Origin: Candidatus Poribacteria bacterium | Lineage (GTDB): Bacteria > Poribacteria > WGA-4E > WGA-3G | DNA: 64,000 nt | NCBI GenBank assembly: GCA_022827885.1 | Contig: JAJEIP010000066.1 | Location: 1-64,000 of the forward strand | Reading direction: 5' to 3' | Part shown: positions 25,348-32,884 of the stretch, piece after piece | Layout of the letters: every line of letters starts with the position of its first letter | Position numbering within the stretch: the first letter of the stretch is position 1 | Position numbers and translations under genes: made by a program | Notes under the pieces: model-generated | The model's input: only the letters and a program-made list of their open reading frames with translations | The model's database searches: none | What the model was told of the DNA's origin: nothing

Positions 25348-26148
25348 ATGGAAAAAGAATTGTTCAAAGAACTTGTCGGGGTCATAGCGATATTAAGAAG
25401 TGAGAATGGGTGTCCGTGGGATCGCGAGCAAACCCATGAAACCCTGAAATCTACACTCATTGAGGAGACCTACGAGACACTTGAAGCCATCGATACAGGC
25501 GACCCGAAAAAATTGAAAGAGGAATTGGGTGATCTCCTGTTGAACGTTATGCTCCAAGCACAGATCGCAGCGGAACATAAGGATTTTGACATCTACGCCG
25601 TGATTGAAACACTCACAGAGAAACTCATTCGACGACATCCGCACGTCTTTGGCGATACCGACGTTGAAGATTCAGATGAAGTTGTGAAAAACTGGGAAGA
25701 AATTAAACGCCAAGAGGCAGGCTACGAAGATCGTAAATCCGTCCTTGACGGAATTCCCGACGCACTTCCGACACTCCTCCGTGCCCAGAAAATACAGAAC
25801 CGAGCCGCCCGGGTCGGTTTCGATTGGGAGGAGCTCGCCGATGTTGTCGCCAAAGTCGACGAAGAACTCCAAGAAGTCAAAGCAAGTATGAGGACTGATG
25901 AACCTGACGCAGTTTCAATGGAACTTGGAGATCTGTTCTTTGCCATTGTCAATCTGTGCCGCTTCATGGAGATCCAAGCCGAAGAAACACTCCGGGCGGC
26001 GAACCGCAAGTTTATGACCCGCTTTAAATGGATGGAAGCGGAATTAGAACGCCGCGGCACAAATTTTGAAGCACAAAACTTAGAGAGTCTCGATGCGATC
26101 TGGGAAGAAGCGAAAAAGGCGGAAATTGATGGAGACCTCGGTTCGTAG
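25348..26148 (+). CDS. mazG: Nucleoside triphosphate pyrophosphohydrolase MazG
   Basis: Hydrolyses non-canonical (d)NTPs to monophosphate and pyrophosphate. The first MazG domain shows NGCPWDREQTHETLKSTLIEETYE and the metal-binding EELGDLLLNVMLQAQIA (ExxE...ExxD); the second repeat has SMELGDLFFAIVNLCRF. The 266-residue length equals E. coli MazG. AAGGAG precedes the ATG, ten bases after the esterase stop, so it is in the same operon as the helical protein and the esterase. No toxin gene is nearby, so this is the house-cleaning form. Confidence 0.93.
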   Translation: MEKELFKELVGVIAILRSENGCPWDREQTHETLKSTLIEETYETLEAIDTGDPKKLKEELGDLLLNVMLQAQIAAEHKDFDIYAVIETLTEKLIRRHPHVFGDTDVEDSDEVVKNWEEIKRQEAGYEDRKSVLDGIPDALPTLLRAQKIQNRAARVGFDWEELADVVAKVDEELQEVKASMRTDEPDAVSMELGDLFFAIVNLCRFMEIQAEETLRAANRKFMTRFKWMEAELERRGTNFEAQNLESLDAIWEEAKKAEIDGDLGS

Positions 26149-26149
26149 T

Positions 26150-26194
26150 GGCGCAATAGCGCAAGTCGCGTGTGGACTTGCGGAACAATGCGCC
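26150..26194. repeat. Nested inverted repeat
   Basis: Two nested stems: GGCGCA / TGCGCC outside and CGCAAGTC / GACTTGCG inside, with a seven-base loop. It lies in the 87-bp gap between mazG and the adenylyltransferase gene. It could terminate transcription or be a palindromic repeat. Confidence 0.6.
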
Positions 26195-26235
26195 TTGCGT
26201 AAGTCTTAATATGCAACAGGAGCGCACGTAGACGA

Positions 26236-26985
26236 ATGGCACACTCACTATTGGACCTATTGATACAAAAGTGTGAAGATCATCCGGATTATGAAGGGTA
26301 CACTGAACTCTTTAATCGGTTGGATCCAGCGGCATTGCCGCGGATAGAATTGATACACCGTGCAAAATCAGCAATATCGGAACCGCGTAAGAGACTCGGC
26401 ATTTTTTCAGGTTCCTTCAATCCACTAACGCTTGCGCATACCAAAATGATTGAGGACACAATTACTGAACACCAGTTGGACGAACTGCTCCTACTCCTTG
26501 CGAAGGCGAATGTGGATAAAACGGTGTTTGGCTTGCCACTTGCCGCAAGACTCTTGACCCTCAAAAGGTACACCAAAAACCGAGAAAAATTTTCCGTCGG
26601 TGTCTCAAGCCACGGTAGATATATTGATAAAGTAACCGCTTTAAAGGTTATTTTGCCACCAGAAACCGAGTTCCATTTCATCGTTGGATACGATACCCTC
26701 GTCAGAATCTTCGATCCGAAATACTACACAGATTTCCACACCGAGTTGGGAGAACTCTTTGTAGATGCCTGTTTCATTGTTGCGAACCGAGCGGAGGCGG
26801 ATGTCGAAACGATAGCGTCCTTCATGGATCAACCCGAGATCCACCAATATACCCCCTACGTTTCATCCCTTCTACTTCCCGATGTTTACGCGTATATGTC
26901 CTCAACAGAGGTGCGCGAACTATTAAAGCGCGGTGAAGCTATTGAACACCTCGTGCCACCCAGCATCCTTGCCATGCTCGACTAA
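26236..26985 (+). CDS. Nicotinamide/nicotinate mononucleotide adenylyltransferase-like protein
   Basis: A nucleotidyltransferase with the cytidylyltransferase-like fold. The signature GIFSGSFNPLTLAHTKM near residues 54-70 is a variant of GxFxPxHxGH, and the C-terminal MSSTEVRELLKRGEAIEHLVPPSI is characteristic of NadD/NMNAT enzymes. It should join an NMN or NaMN moiety to ATP-derived AMP. An N-terminal helical extension of about 52 residues precedes the catalytic motif, which is not usual for NadD, so it may be a paralogue with a different acceptor. No clear Shine-Dalgarno site precedes the ATG. It follows mazG by 87 bp across a hairpin. Confidence 0.75.
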   Translation: MAHSLLDLLIQKCEDHPDYEGYTELFNRLDPAALPRIELIHRAKSAISEPRKRLGIFSGSFNPLTLAHTKMIEDTITEHQLDELLLLLAKANVDKTVFGLPLAARLLTLKRYTKNREKFSVGVSSHGRYIDKVTALKVILPPETEFHFIVGYDTLVRIFDPKYYTDFHTELGELFVDACFIVANRAEADVETIASFMDQPEIHQYTPYVSSLLLPDVYAYMSSTEVRELLKRGEAIEHLVPPSILAMLD

Positions 26986-27329
26986 TTTTTAATTTTTCCT
27001 TTATTTACACGACAAAAGTGCAGCATGCATCCGCCCTAAATATGTTGCTATTTTGCTACATAAATATATATTTCTTGTCCTATTGTGTTTAATTACACAC
27101 ATTTTTCTAACTTATCCTCTCATATTGGCATCTCTACGGTGGCATCATTCTTGCTATCTCCTAATCATCATCCTGTTCATCGGAAAACTTGACCTACAAA
27201 TTTTGAAACCGACTCATATATCTTTCGTTTACTGCATGTAATAATTCAGGTAGTAATCTCAATATTTGAGAAATGCCTACAGGTTCATATAGGGCTATCA
27301 TAAAAATTCCATATTGAGGAGAGCCTATA
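26986..27329. other. AT-rich intergenic region
   Basis: About 340 AT-rich bases. A 62-codon hydrophobic plus-strand frame (27053-27241) has no ribosome-binding site and looks like a composition artefact. No promoter, RNA or repeat is assigned with confidence. Confidence 0.35.
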
Positions 27330-27482
27330 ATGTTCAACGGAATAGAATTCATTATTGGCAGTTTGGGTGCCCTCATCGGTATCGGTGGCGGTTACTTAGT
27401 CCTTTCTGCCTTCTTTGCGGGCATCCGGCATATTACAAAGCCCGGTGCCGTTGAGGTCAAAGAGACGCGGGAAAAGGAATAA
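27330..27482 (+). CDS. Small single-pass membrane protein, 50 residues
   Basis: A short gene: ATG at 27330, TAA at 27480-27482, with GAGGAG about nine bases upstream. The product begins MFNGIEFIIGSLGALIGIGG, continues with a Gly-rich hydrophobic helix to about residue 31, then a charged tail RHITKPGAVEVKETREKE. One transmembrane helix with a short cytoplasmic tail is predicted. No family is recognised. It stands alone between the adenylyltransferase and endonuclease V genes. The strong Shine-Dalgarno site and coherent membrane-plus-tail pattern argue that it is real. Confidence 0.6.
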   Translation: MFNGIEFIIGSLGALIGIGGGYLVLSAFFAGIRHITKPGAVEVKETREKE

Positions 27483-27513
27483 TCATTAGACTTGCAGTCT
27501 ACACTGAAGAGAC

Positions 27514-27542
27514 TTGACAATCGGAGTGTTTTGTATTATAAT
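27514..27542 (+). promoter_or_regulatory. Consensus sigma70 promoter for endonuclease V gene
   Basis: TTGACA, exactly 17 bases, TATAAT: a perfect consensus promoter. The start of transcription would be near 27549, giving a leader of about 94 bases before the ATG. The leader contains CCGCGGAGGGTTACCACCGC, which could form a small hairpin. Confidence 0.8.
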
Positions 27543-27642
27543 GTTACAAGCATCCGCGGAGGGTTACCACCGCACGCTTTCTTTATGCCTGAAGCATTGT
27601 AAAACACGACGACGTTTACATTGAAAACGAACAGCGGCAGCT

Positions 27643-28314
27643 ATGCAGTATCGCGCCCTCCATTCATGGGATGTTACCCCTGAAGAAGCACGGAGACTTC
27701 AAAATGGGCTCCGCACACAGGTGGTTAAAACAGACCGGTTTGGGAAAATCAATACCGTTGCTGGGGTAGATATCGGATTCAAAAAGGACATCGCACGCGC
27801 ATCCGTGGTAGTCCTCAGTTTTCCCAGCTTGCAGGTGATAGATAGCGTGGTTACTGAAAGCCCTGTTCGTTTTCCTTATGTACCGGGGCTGTTGTCCTTT
27901 CGGGAGATCCCGCCCCTGCTGACAGCATTCACGCAGCTACAAACCGAGCCGGATCTGGTAATAGTAGACGGACAGGGAATCGCACACCCAAGACGGTTTG
28001 GACTCGCATCGCATTTGGGACTGATTTTGGATAGACCCACGATTGGATGCGCAAAATCTCGACTCTGGGGACGCTACGAGGAACCAGAAACGGAACACGG
28101 ATCTTACACCTACCTGATGGACAAAGACGAGGTGATCGGTGCTGTTGTTCGCACGCGTAAAAACGTTAAGGTGGTGTACATATCTATAGGACACCGAATC
28201 TCTTTGGATTCCGCACGCACATTGACACTCGCATGTTGTCGAGGCTACCGATTACCCGAAACAACCCGTTACGCACATAACGCTGCCTCCGGTAAAGAAT
28301 ATCTGTTAAAATAA
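27643..28314 (+). CDS. nfi: Deoxyribonuclease V (endonuclease V)
   Basis: Nicks DNA near deoxyinosine and other deaminated bases, starting repair. Motifs: TVAGVDIGF with catalytic Asp43, PYVPGLLSFREIPP with the following Glu, VDGQGIAHPRRFGLASHLGL with the second Asp, and GHRISLDSA with the third metal-site region. The 223-residue length matches E. coli Nfi. A consensus promoter lies at 27514-27542; the immediate Shine-Dalgarno site is weak (GCGGCAGCT). It is a single-gene transcript as far as can be seen. Confidence 0.94.
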   Translation: MQYRALHSWDVTPEEARRLQNGLRTQVVKTDRFGKINTVAGVDIGFKKDIARASVVVLSFPSLQVIDSVVTESPVRFPYVPGLLSFREIPPLLTAFTQLQTEPDLVIVDGQGIAHPRRFGLASHLGLILDRPTIGCAKSRLWGRYEEPETEHGSYTYLMDKDEVIGAVVRTRKNVKVVYISIGHRISLDSARTLTLACCRGYRLPETTRYAHNAASGKEYLLK

Positions 28315-28371
28315 GTTAAAAAACGGAGCCTCCAACTCGAACACGGGAATCATCAAGCGCTAAAGCATCCC

Positions 28372-28399
28372 ACCTATCCGCAAGGTAAAATTAAAAGTG
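28372..28399 (+). repeat. Start-codon repeat, short copy
   Basis: CACCTATCCGCAAGGTAAAA followed by TTAAAAG matches the 3' end of the dispersed repeat. Here it ends 11 bases before the ATG at 28411 instead of abutting it, so this copy may have drifted or the real start may differ. Confidence 0.65.
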
Positions 28400-28410
28400 A
28401 TTCCAATACT

Positions 28411-29205
28411 ATGAACGATAGCAATTCGCTGCACTGGTCCTTTGACTACAATTACGGTGCCCAAAACCCCCAATTTGCCCAAGAATTAATCGGGACGCTT
28501 CGCGGATATGACCCTGAAGTTGCCATACGCGGCACGCAGACACCGCAAACCATCACGCATGTTTACAATGTGCTACCGAACTACTGGCGCGGCTATAGCA
28601 GAGGTGGGGACACAGAGACACTGCGGATCGGGACTGCTGTCATCGAACGGCGCAAAAACGACAATCTGTGGCACTATTCGGTCAAATACGAGAATACAAC
28701 GAGCGGCGAGAATCTGCAAATGCAATTCTGTTGTAGTGATGAAAACTACCGTCCGCTTAGGAGTAATTGGAGCATTAACGTCCGAAACAGTGCTGGTGAT
28801 GAATACTCTCAATTGACGTGTACGGGCTATCTCGCCTCGGATTCAGAGGTGCGGCTGCGCATCAACGGAAACCCTGAAATTGCTGCAGGAAGGATGAGCG
28901 CATCCGTCAAATTGACGTGCAATTGGGCACTCTTTGATGTAATTCCTACGCTTGCCCGAACAATTCAAGCGTCAGGCGATGGGGTAGACATTGCTGTGCT
29001 TGAAGATCTGGAACAACTGCGACTAAAAAGTAAGCTCGGTTTCCTTGAGTCGATACAGACGCCTATTCCGCTTGACGGTTATTATCTTTACGGTGCTGGA
29101 CTTTTGCCTTCGTATTGGTGGCTTGATGGACACGGAGATGTCGCTATCGTTTCGACCTTTTTCGAGACGCTGGTGCTGAGAGAGAAGATGGGGGAAGATG
29201 TATGA
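28411..29205 (+). CDS. Unknown protein coupled to sulfatase
   Basis: A 264-residue cytosolic-looking protein with no signal peptide. The composition is rich in Tyr, Trp and Asn, with beta-type alternation through residues 60-180 (for example DNLWHYSVKYENTTSGENLQ), suggesting a beta-sandwich followed by a helical tail (IAVLEDLEQLRLKSKLGF). I do not recognise a family. Its stop overlaps the sulfatase start as ATGA at 29202-29205, so the two are translationally coupled and probably functionally linked. A short copy of the start-codon repeat lies just upstream. It might bind or recognise the sulfated substrate, but that is a guess. Confidence 0.65.
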   Translation: MNDSNSLHWSFDYNYGAQNPQFAQELIGTLRGYDPEVAIRGTQTPQTITHVYNVLPNYWRGYSRGGDTETLRIGTAVIERRKNDNLWHYSVKYENTTSGENLQMQFCCSDENYRPLRSNWSINVRNSAGDEYSQLTCTGYLASDSEVRLRINGNPEIAAGRMSASVKLTCNWALFDVIPTLARTIQASGDGVDIAVLEDLEQLRLKSKLGFLESIQTPIPLDGYYLYGAGLLPSYWWLDGHGDVAIVSTFFETLVLREKMGEDV

Positions 29206-30626
29206 ACGAACGCCCCAATATTCTTTTTATTAACACCGATCAGCATTCGTGGGATGCAATTTCGGCTTACGGAAATCCGTTCCTTCGGACCCCTAATATC
29301 GATGAACTTCATCGGAACGGGACCTCCTTTCGCAGATCGTTCTGCACGGATCCAGTGTGTGCCGCTGCTCGTTCCAGCTGGGCGACGGGTCTATACACCT
29401 CCGAAACAGGTGTTCCGTTTAACGGTGGATATTTGCGCTCAGAAATCCCTGACCTTGGACAATTACTTAACGCAGGTGGCTATCAAGCATTCCACTGCGG
29501 TAAGTGGCATGTGCCGGGCAGAGATGTCCGCGAGAGTTTTCAGACCCTCTATTATGGGCAACAGGACATTGGCGCAGGGGGTGCCGCATACTACGATTCG
29601 GCATCTACGCACGCAGTTGCTGGTTTCTTGACGAACTACGACAGCGACGATCCATTCTATCTTCAGATCGGTTACGTCGATCCGCACGACGTATGCGAAT
29701 ACTTGCACAACCATGAGGAAAAACAGATCCCAAACCCGTTGGAGCAGGGAATCGTTTCCGAAGACGATCTGCCGCCGCTCCCCGAAAACTTCGATTATGA
29801 TGAACGGGAAACCGTGTTACACCGTGTCTGCCGAAGGGTTGACGACGCGCTTATCCACGCCGCGATCCTTAAAGAGGTACGGGATTGGGACGAATTCCAT
29901 TGGCGTTACCTGAGATGGAACTATTATAGGTTCATCGAGAAAGTGGACGCAGAAATTGGAAGAGTCCTCACGCTGCTGCGAGAGACATCTCGGCACCATA
30001 ACACGCTTATTATCTTCAGCGCAGACCACGGGGAGGCATGCGGTAGCCACCAGATGTTCCAGAAATTCACGCTTTACGAAGAGAGTGTGAGAGTGCCTTT
30101 CATCGTCGCGTGTTTGGGAGACAACGTTCCTGTAGAGAAGGATCGGTTCGACGAAACACACTTCGTCTCTGGGGTCGATCTATTCCCTACCGTCTGCGAT
30201 TACGCCGGTATTGACGTGCCTGAAGGAATACAGGGATTGAGCGTCCGTTCCCTTGTGGAGGGGAAGGATGTCCCTTGGCGTGATTGCGCCTACATAGAGA
30301 GCAATTATTGGGGACGGGCAATTGTCACGGACCGGTATAAATACGTTACAGAATACAAACCTAAAGCAGTAGAGGACTTCCAGCCCCCTGGACCAAATAC
30401 CGACCAACTTGGGCTTGCACAGTTGTTTGACCGGCAAAATGATCCTGGGGAGACAGAAAACTTAGCAGGAAACCCAACTTACGATGAAGTCGTTAAGGTA
30501 TGCAGGAACAAACTATTTGCCCAAGAGGCGAGACTCCATCGGCAGCAAATCGTGCATCCAAGCCCGAAGCAGGTCATATCGAATTGGGGCGATCGGTTAC
30601 GAACATATTGGGCAGATGGCGGATAG
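29202..30626 (+). CDS. Type I sulfatase (formylglycine-dependent)
   Basis: A 474-residue alkaline-phosphatase-superfamily sulfatase, expected to hydrolyse a sulfate ester. The N-terminus NILFINTDQHSWDAISAYGNP carries the metal Asp pair. The signature CAAARSSWATG fits C-x-(P/A)-x-R-x4-TG with the Cys that is modified to formylglycine. GKWHVPGRD and FSADHGEACGSH supply further metal ligands. There is no signal peptide, so it acts in the cytoplasm or needs another export route. It needs a formylglycine-generating enzyme, not seen here. The coupled upstream gene is unknown. Sulfated polysaccharides are abundant in sponges, which fits the setting. Confidence 0.9.
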   Translation: MNERPNILFINTDQHSWDAISAYGNPFLRTPNIDELHRNGTSFRRSFCTDPVCAAARSSWATGLYTSETGVPFNGGYLRSEIPDLGQLLNAGGYQAFHCGKWHVPGRDVRESFQTLYYGQQDIGAGGAAYYDSASTHAVAGFLTNYDSDDPFYLQIGYVDPHDVCEYLHNHEEKQIPNPLEQGIVSEDDLPPLPENFDYDERETVLHRVCRRVDDALIHAAILKEVRDWDEFHWRYLRWNYYRFIEKVDAEIGRVLTLLRETSRHHNTLIIFSADHGEACGSHQMFQKFTLYEESVRVPFIVACLGDNVPVEKDRFDETHFVSGVDLFPTVCDYAGIDVPEGIQGLSVRSLVEGKDVPWRDCAYIESNYWGRAIVTDRYKYVTEYKPKAVEDFQPPGPNTDQLGLAQLFDRQNDPGETENLAGNPTYDEVVKVCRNKLFAQEARLHRQQIVHPSPKQVISNWGDRLRTYWADGG

Positions 30627-30698
30627 TTATTAGCAATCAGCTTTCAGTTAAAAGGTCTTCGTCTCAGAAAAATATTTTCTTCAGGGAGTTTCAAATCC

Positions 30699-30788
30699 CG
30701 TAGCCCGTAAGCGTAGCGGAGGGCGGATTTGAGAGACGCACGTTATAGTCCAAACGCACGAACTTTACCCGCAAGGTATAATTAAAAA
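30699..30788 (+). repeat. Start-codon repeat, full-length copy (about 90 bp)
   Basis: Begins CCGTAGCCCGTAAGCGTAGC, then GGAGGGCGGATTTGAGAGAC, and ends CCGCAAGGTATAATTAAAA immediately before the ATG of the aminotransferase at 30789. Relatives of the same length lie at 42949-43039, 46303-46394, 59986-60080, 60583-60676 (minus) and 63110-63200. The 3' end has AAGG 12 bases and TATAAT six bases before the start codon. Confidence 0.85.
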
Positions 30789-31964
30789 ATGAATATATTT
30801 TCAAAACGCTTAAATCGACTCCCACCCTACATGTTCGGCAAACTTAGGCAGCTAACACACGAACGTCGGCAACAAGGCATTGATGTTATCGATTTGGGGA
30901 TGGGCAATCCGAATCAACCGACCCCGCAACCTATTATTGATAAATTGACGGAAGCGGCACAAGAACTCAGAAATCACCGCTATTCCGTTTCGCGTGGTAT
31001 CTACAACCTGCGCAGGGAAGTCAGTTGGCATTATGAACGCCGGTTCGGTGTGGATATTGATCCGAATGAAGAGGCAATCGCTGTTGTTGGCACGAAAGAG
31101 GGGCTCGGACACCTTGCTTTAGCCTTGATTGATAATGGTGACTTAGCGATGGTCCCAAATCCGACCTTTCCCATTCACATGTACAGCATTGTGCTCGCAG
31201 GTGGAAGCGTTGTGAGCATACCCCTCACAGAAGAGAACGATTTCATCCCCTCGCTCACCGAAATCACACGGGACATTTGGCCCAGACCCAAGGTGTTAAT
31301 CTTAAGTTTTCCACACAACCCAACCGGTGCTGTCGTCGACCTCGGATTCTTTGAAGAGATTGTTGCCTTCGCGAAACGCCAAGAGATTGTTGTAATCCAC
31401 GATTTGGCGTATGCAGACATTGTTTTTGATGGCTACAAGGCACCGAGTCTCTTGCAAGCAAAAGGCGCGAAGGATATCGGTATCGAATTTATCTCTCTGT
31501 CTAAATCCTACAATATGGCGGGCTGGCGGTGTGGGTTTGCTGCTGGAAACCGTGAGATTGTCGAAGCACTCGCTCGGATTAAAGGATATTACGATTACGG
31601 GATTTTCGCACCGATCCAGGTTGCCGCGATTATGGCGCTACGGACCCCAGAGGATACGGTGATGGAAAACGCTGCCGTTTACCAAAAACGCCGGGATGTG
31701 CTGGTTGATGGTCTCAACAGGATCGGATGGAAGGTTCCAAAGCCGCAGGCTTCAATGTTCGTCTGGGCACCGATTCCTGACGCATGGAAACACCTCAGCT
31801 CCATGGAATTCGCCATGAAACTTCTGAGCGAAGCAGAGGTCTGTGTGTCTCCCGGCGCAGGATTCGGACACAACGGTGAGGGCTATATTCGTATTGCCCT
31901 TGTGGAGAACGAAGATCGAATTCGTCAAGCCGTGCGTCAGATCCGACGATCGTTGTTCGGTTAA
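30789..31964 (+). CDS. PLP-dependent aminotransferase, AlaC-like
   Basis: A 391-residue fold-type I aminotransferase close to the AlaC / LL-diaminopimelate aminotransferase group, using alanine, pyruvate or glutamate family substrates. Seen: RLPPYMFGKLRQL and DLGMGNPNQPTP at the N-terminus, FPHNPTGAVVD, DLAYADIVFDG and the PLP lysine in SLSKSYNMAGWRCGF. The ATG directly follows a full copy of the start-codon repeat, which supplies AAGG at 12 bases. The stop codon overlaps the stop of the convergent PhyH gene (31961-31964). Only the subgroup assignment is less certain. Confidence 0.88.
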   Translation: MNIFSKRLNRLPPYMFGKLRQLTHERRQQGIDVIDLGMGNPNQPTPQPIIDKLTEAAQELRNHRYSVSRGIYNLRREVSWHYERRFGVDIDPNEEAIAVVGTKEGLGHLALALIDNGDLAMVPNPTFPIHMYSIVLAGGSVVSIPLTEENDFIPSLTEITRDIWPRPKVLILSFPHNPTGAVVDLGFFEEIVAFAKRQEIVVIHDLAYADIVFDGYKAPSLLQAKGAKDIGIEFISLSKSYNMAGWRCGFAAGNREIVEALARIKGYYDYGIFAPIQVAAIMALRTPEDTVMENAAVYQKRRDVLVDGLNRIGWKVPKPQASMFVWAPIPDAWKHLSSMEFAMKLLSEAEVCVSPGAGFGHNGEGYIRIALVENEDRIRQAVRQIRRSLFG

Positions 31965-32863
31965 TCCAATCCCCACGCTTTCTTCGCTTCCTCAAACGAA
32001 ATTTTCTGGCTACCCGTATGGGAGATCGGGTTTTTGCCGACCCATCGCTCATCAATAGGATGCGCTGCGGGTTGGAAACGGATGTCACAACTGATTCGCC
32101 ACCTGTCGGAGAGGTTCGTCGTAGAGGTGTGCATCGTGTGCATCGTGAAGATGATGACATCCCCCATCTCGAAATCCGCTGTTTGCCACTCACCGCCATA
32201 TTTTTCACTGATCTCCATCGGAACGCGCCCGAAATGTCCGGGGGTGCCGTCTCTGTCAACATCTGTTTTGCCGTAGGTATCCCGAATCCGAGCGAAGCTG
32301 GGGAGGTTATGCGACCCGACAAGCACGGCCAATGTTCCCATTGTTGCTGGCACGTCGCCGAACGGCACCCAACAGGTGTGCAACTGCTCCGAACCTCTCC
32401 CCATATACACGAAATCGAAATGCGGTCCCGACCAACCGTCAGGACGGATGAACCGTAGCCACTTATAATCGAAAGTGCGGGTATCGCCCTCAAAGAAGGT
32501 TCGGAAGAACTTGAAAAGTTCGTTCCCCTCCAAAACCGCCTGCACGTCCGGATGGTGTGTAACGGCGGGGGTGCCCATCGTTCGACCAGGGCGTCCATCA
32601 CCGGCAATTGCTTCCATTATATCAGTGCCGGACTTGAAAACCTCGTCTTTCCCGTTTCCGTTAGCATATTCAAGGATAGCCCGACGCGCTGCGACAATTT
32701 TTCCTTTATCGATTAAGCCTCGAACCAGCAGATACCCATCTTCTGCTATCTGTTTCTGCAAGCCTTCTGCTGAATCGAGCACAGCGTTGCAGTCCCGAAG
32801 CACACCGAGATGTGTACCCGGAAAGGTCAGTTCGTGGTCTCCTAAAAACACAGTTTGTGCCAT
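31961..32863 (-). CDS. Phytanoyl-CoA dioxygenase family protein
   Basis: A 300-residue Fe(II)/2-oxoglutarate oxygenase. The N-terminal part has an extra 35 residues before the usual IAEDGYLLVRGLI. The iron ligands are PHFDFVYM (H-x-D) and the His in TMHTSTTNLS, and the 2-oxoglutarate Arg is in DRWRISCDIR. TLAVLVGSHN marks the core strand. GGGAGG lies just before the ATG. It converges on the AlaC-like gene with overlapping stop codons and lies downstream of an orphan binding lipoprotein on the same strand. Substrate unknown. Confidence 0.88.
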   Translation of the reverse strand: MAQTVFLGDHELTFPGTHLGVLRDCNAVLDSAEGLQKQIAEDGYLLVRGLIDKGKIVAARRAILEYANGNGKDEVFKSGTDIMEAIAGDGRPGRTMGTPAVTHHPDVQAVLEGNELFKFFRTFFEGDTRTFDYKWLRFIRPDGWSGPHFDFVYMGRGSEQLHTCWVPFGDVPATMGTLAVLVGSHNLPSFARIRDTYGKTDVDRDGTPGHFGRVPMEISEKYGGEWQTADFEMGDVIIFTMHTMHTSTTNLSDRWRISCDIRFQPAAHPIDERWVGKNPISHTGSQKISFEEAKKAWGLD

Positions 32864-32884
32864 TATTTTCCTCCCAAATGAAAC

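Noticed and set aside
25348-26148. MazEF-type toxin-antitoxin association of mazG
   Set aside because: No small toxin or antitoxin gene flanks mazG; neighbours are an esterase and an adenylyltransferase-like gene.
27053-27241. 62-codon hydrophobic frame
   Set aside because: AT-rich composition gives hydrophobic codons by chance, and there is no ribosome-binding site.
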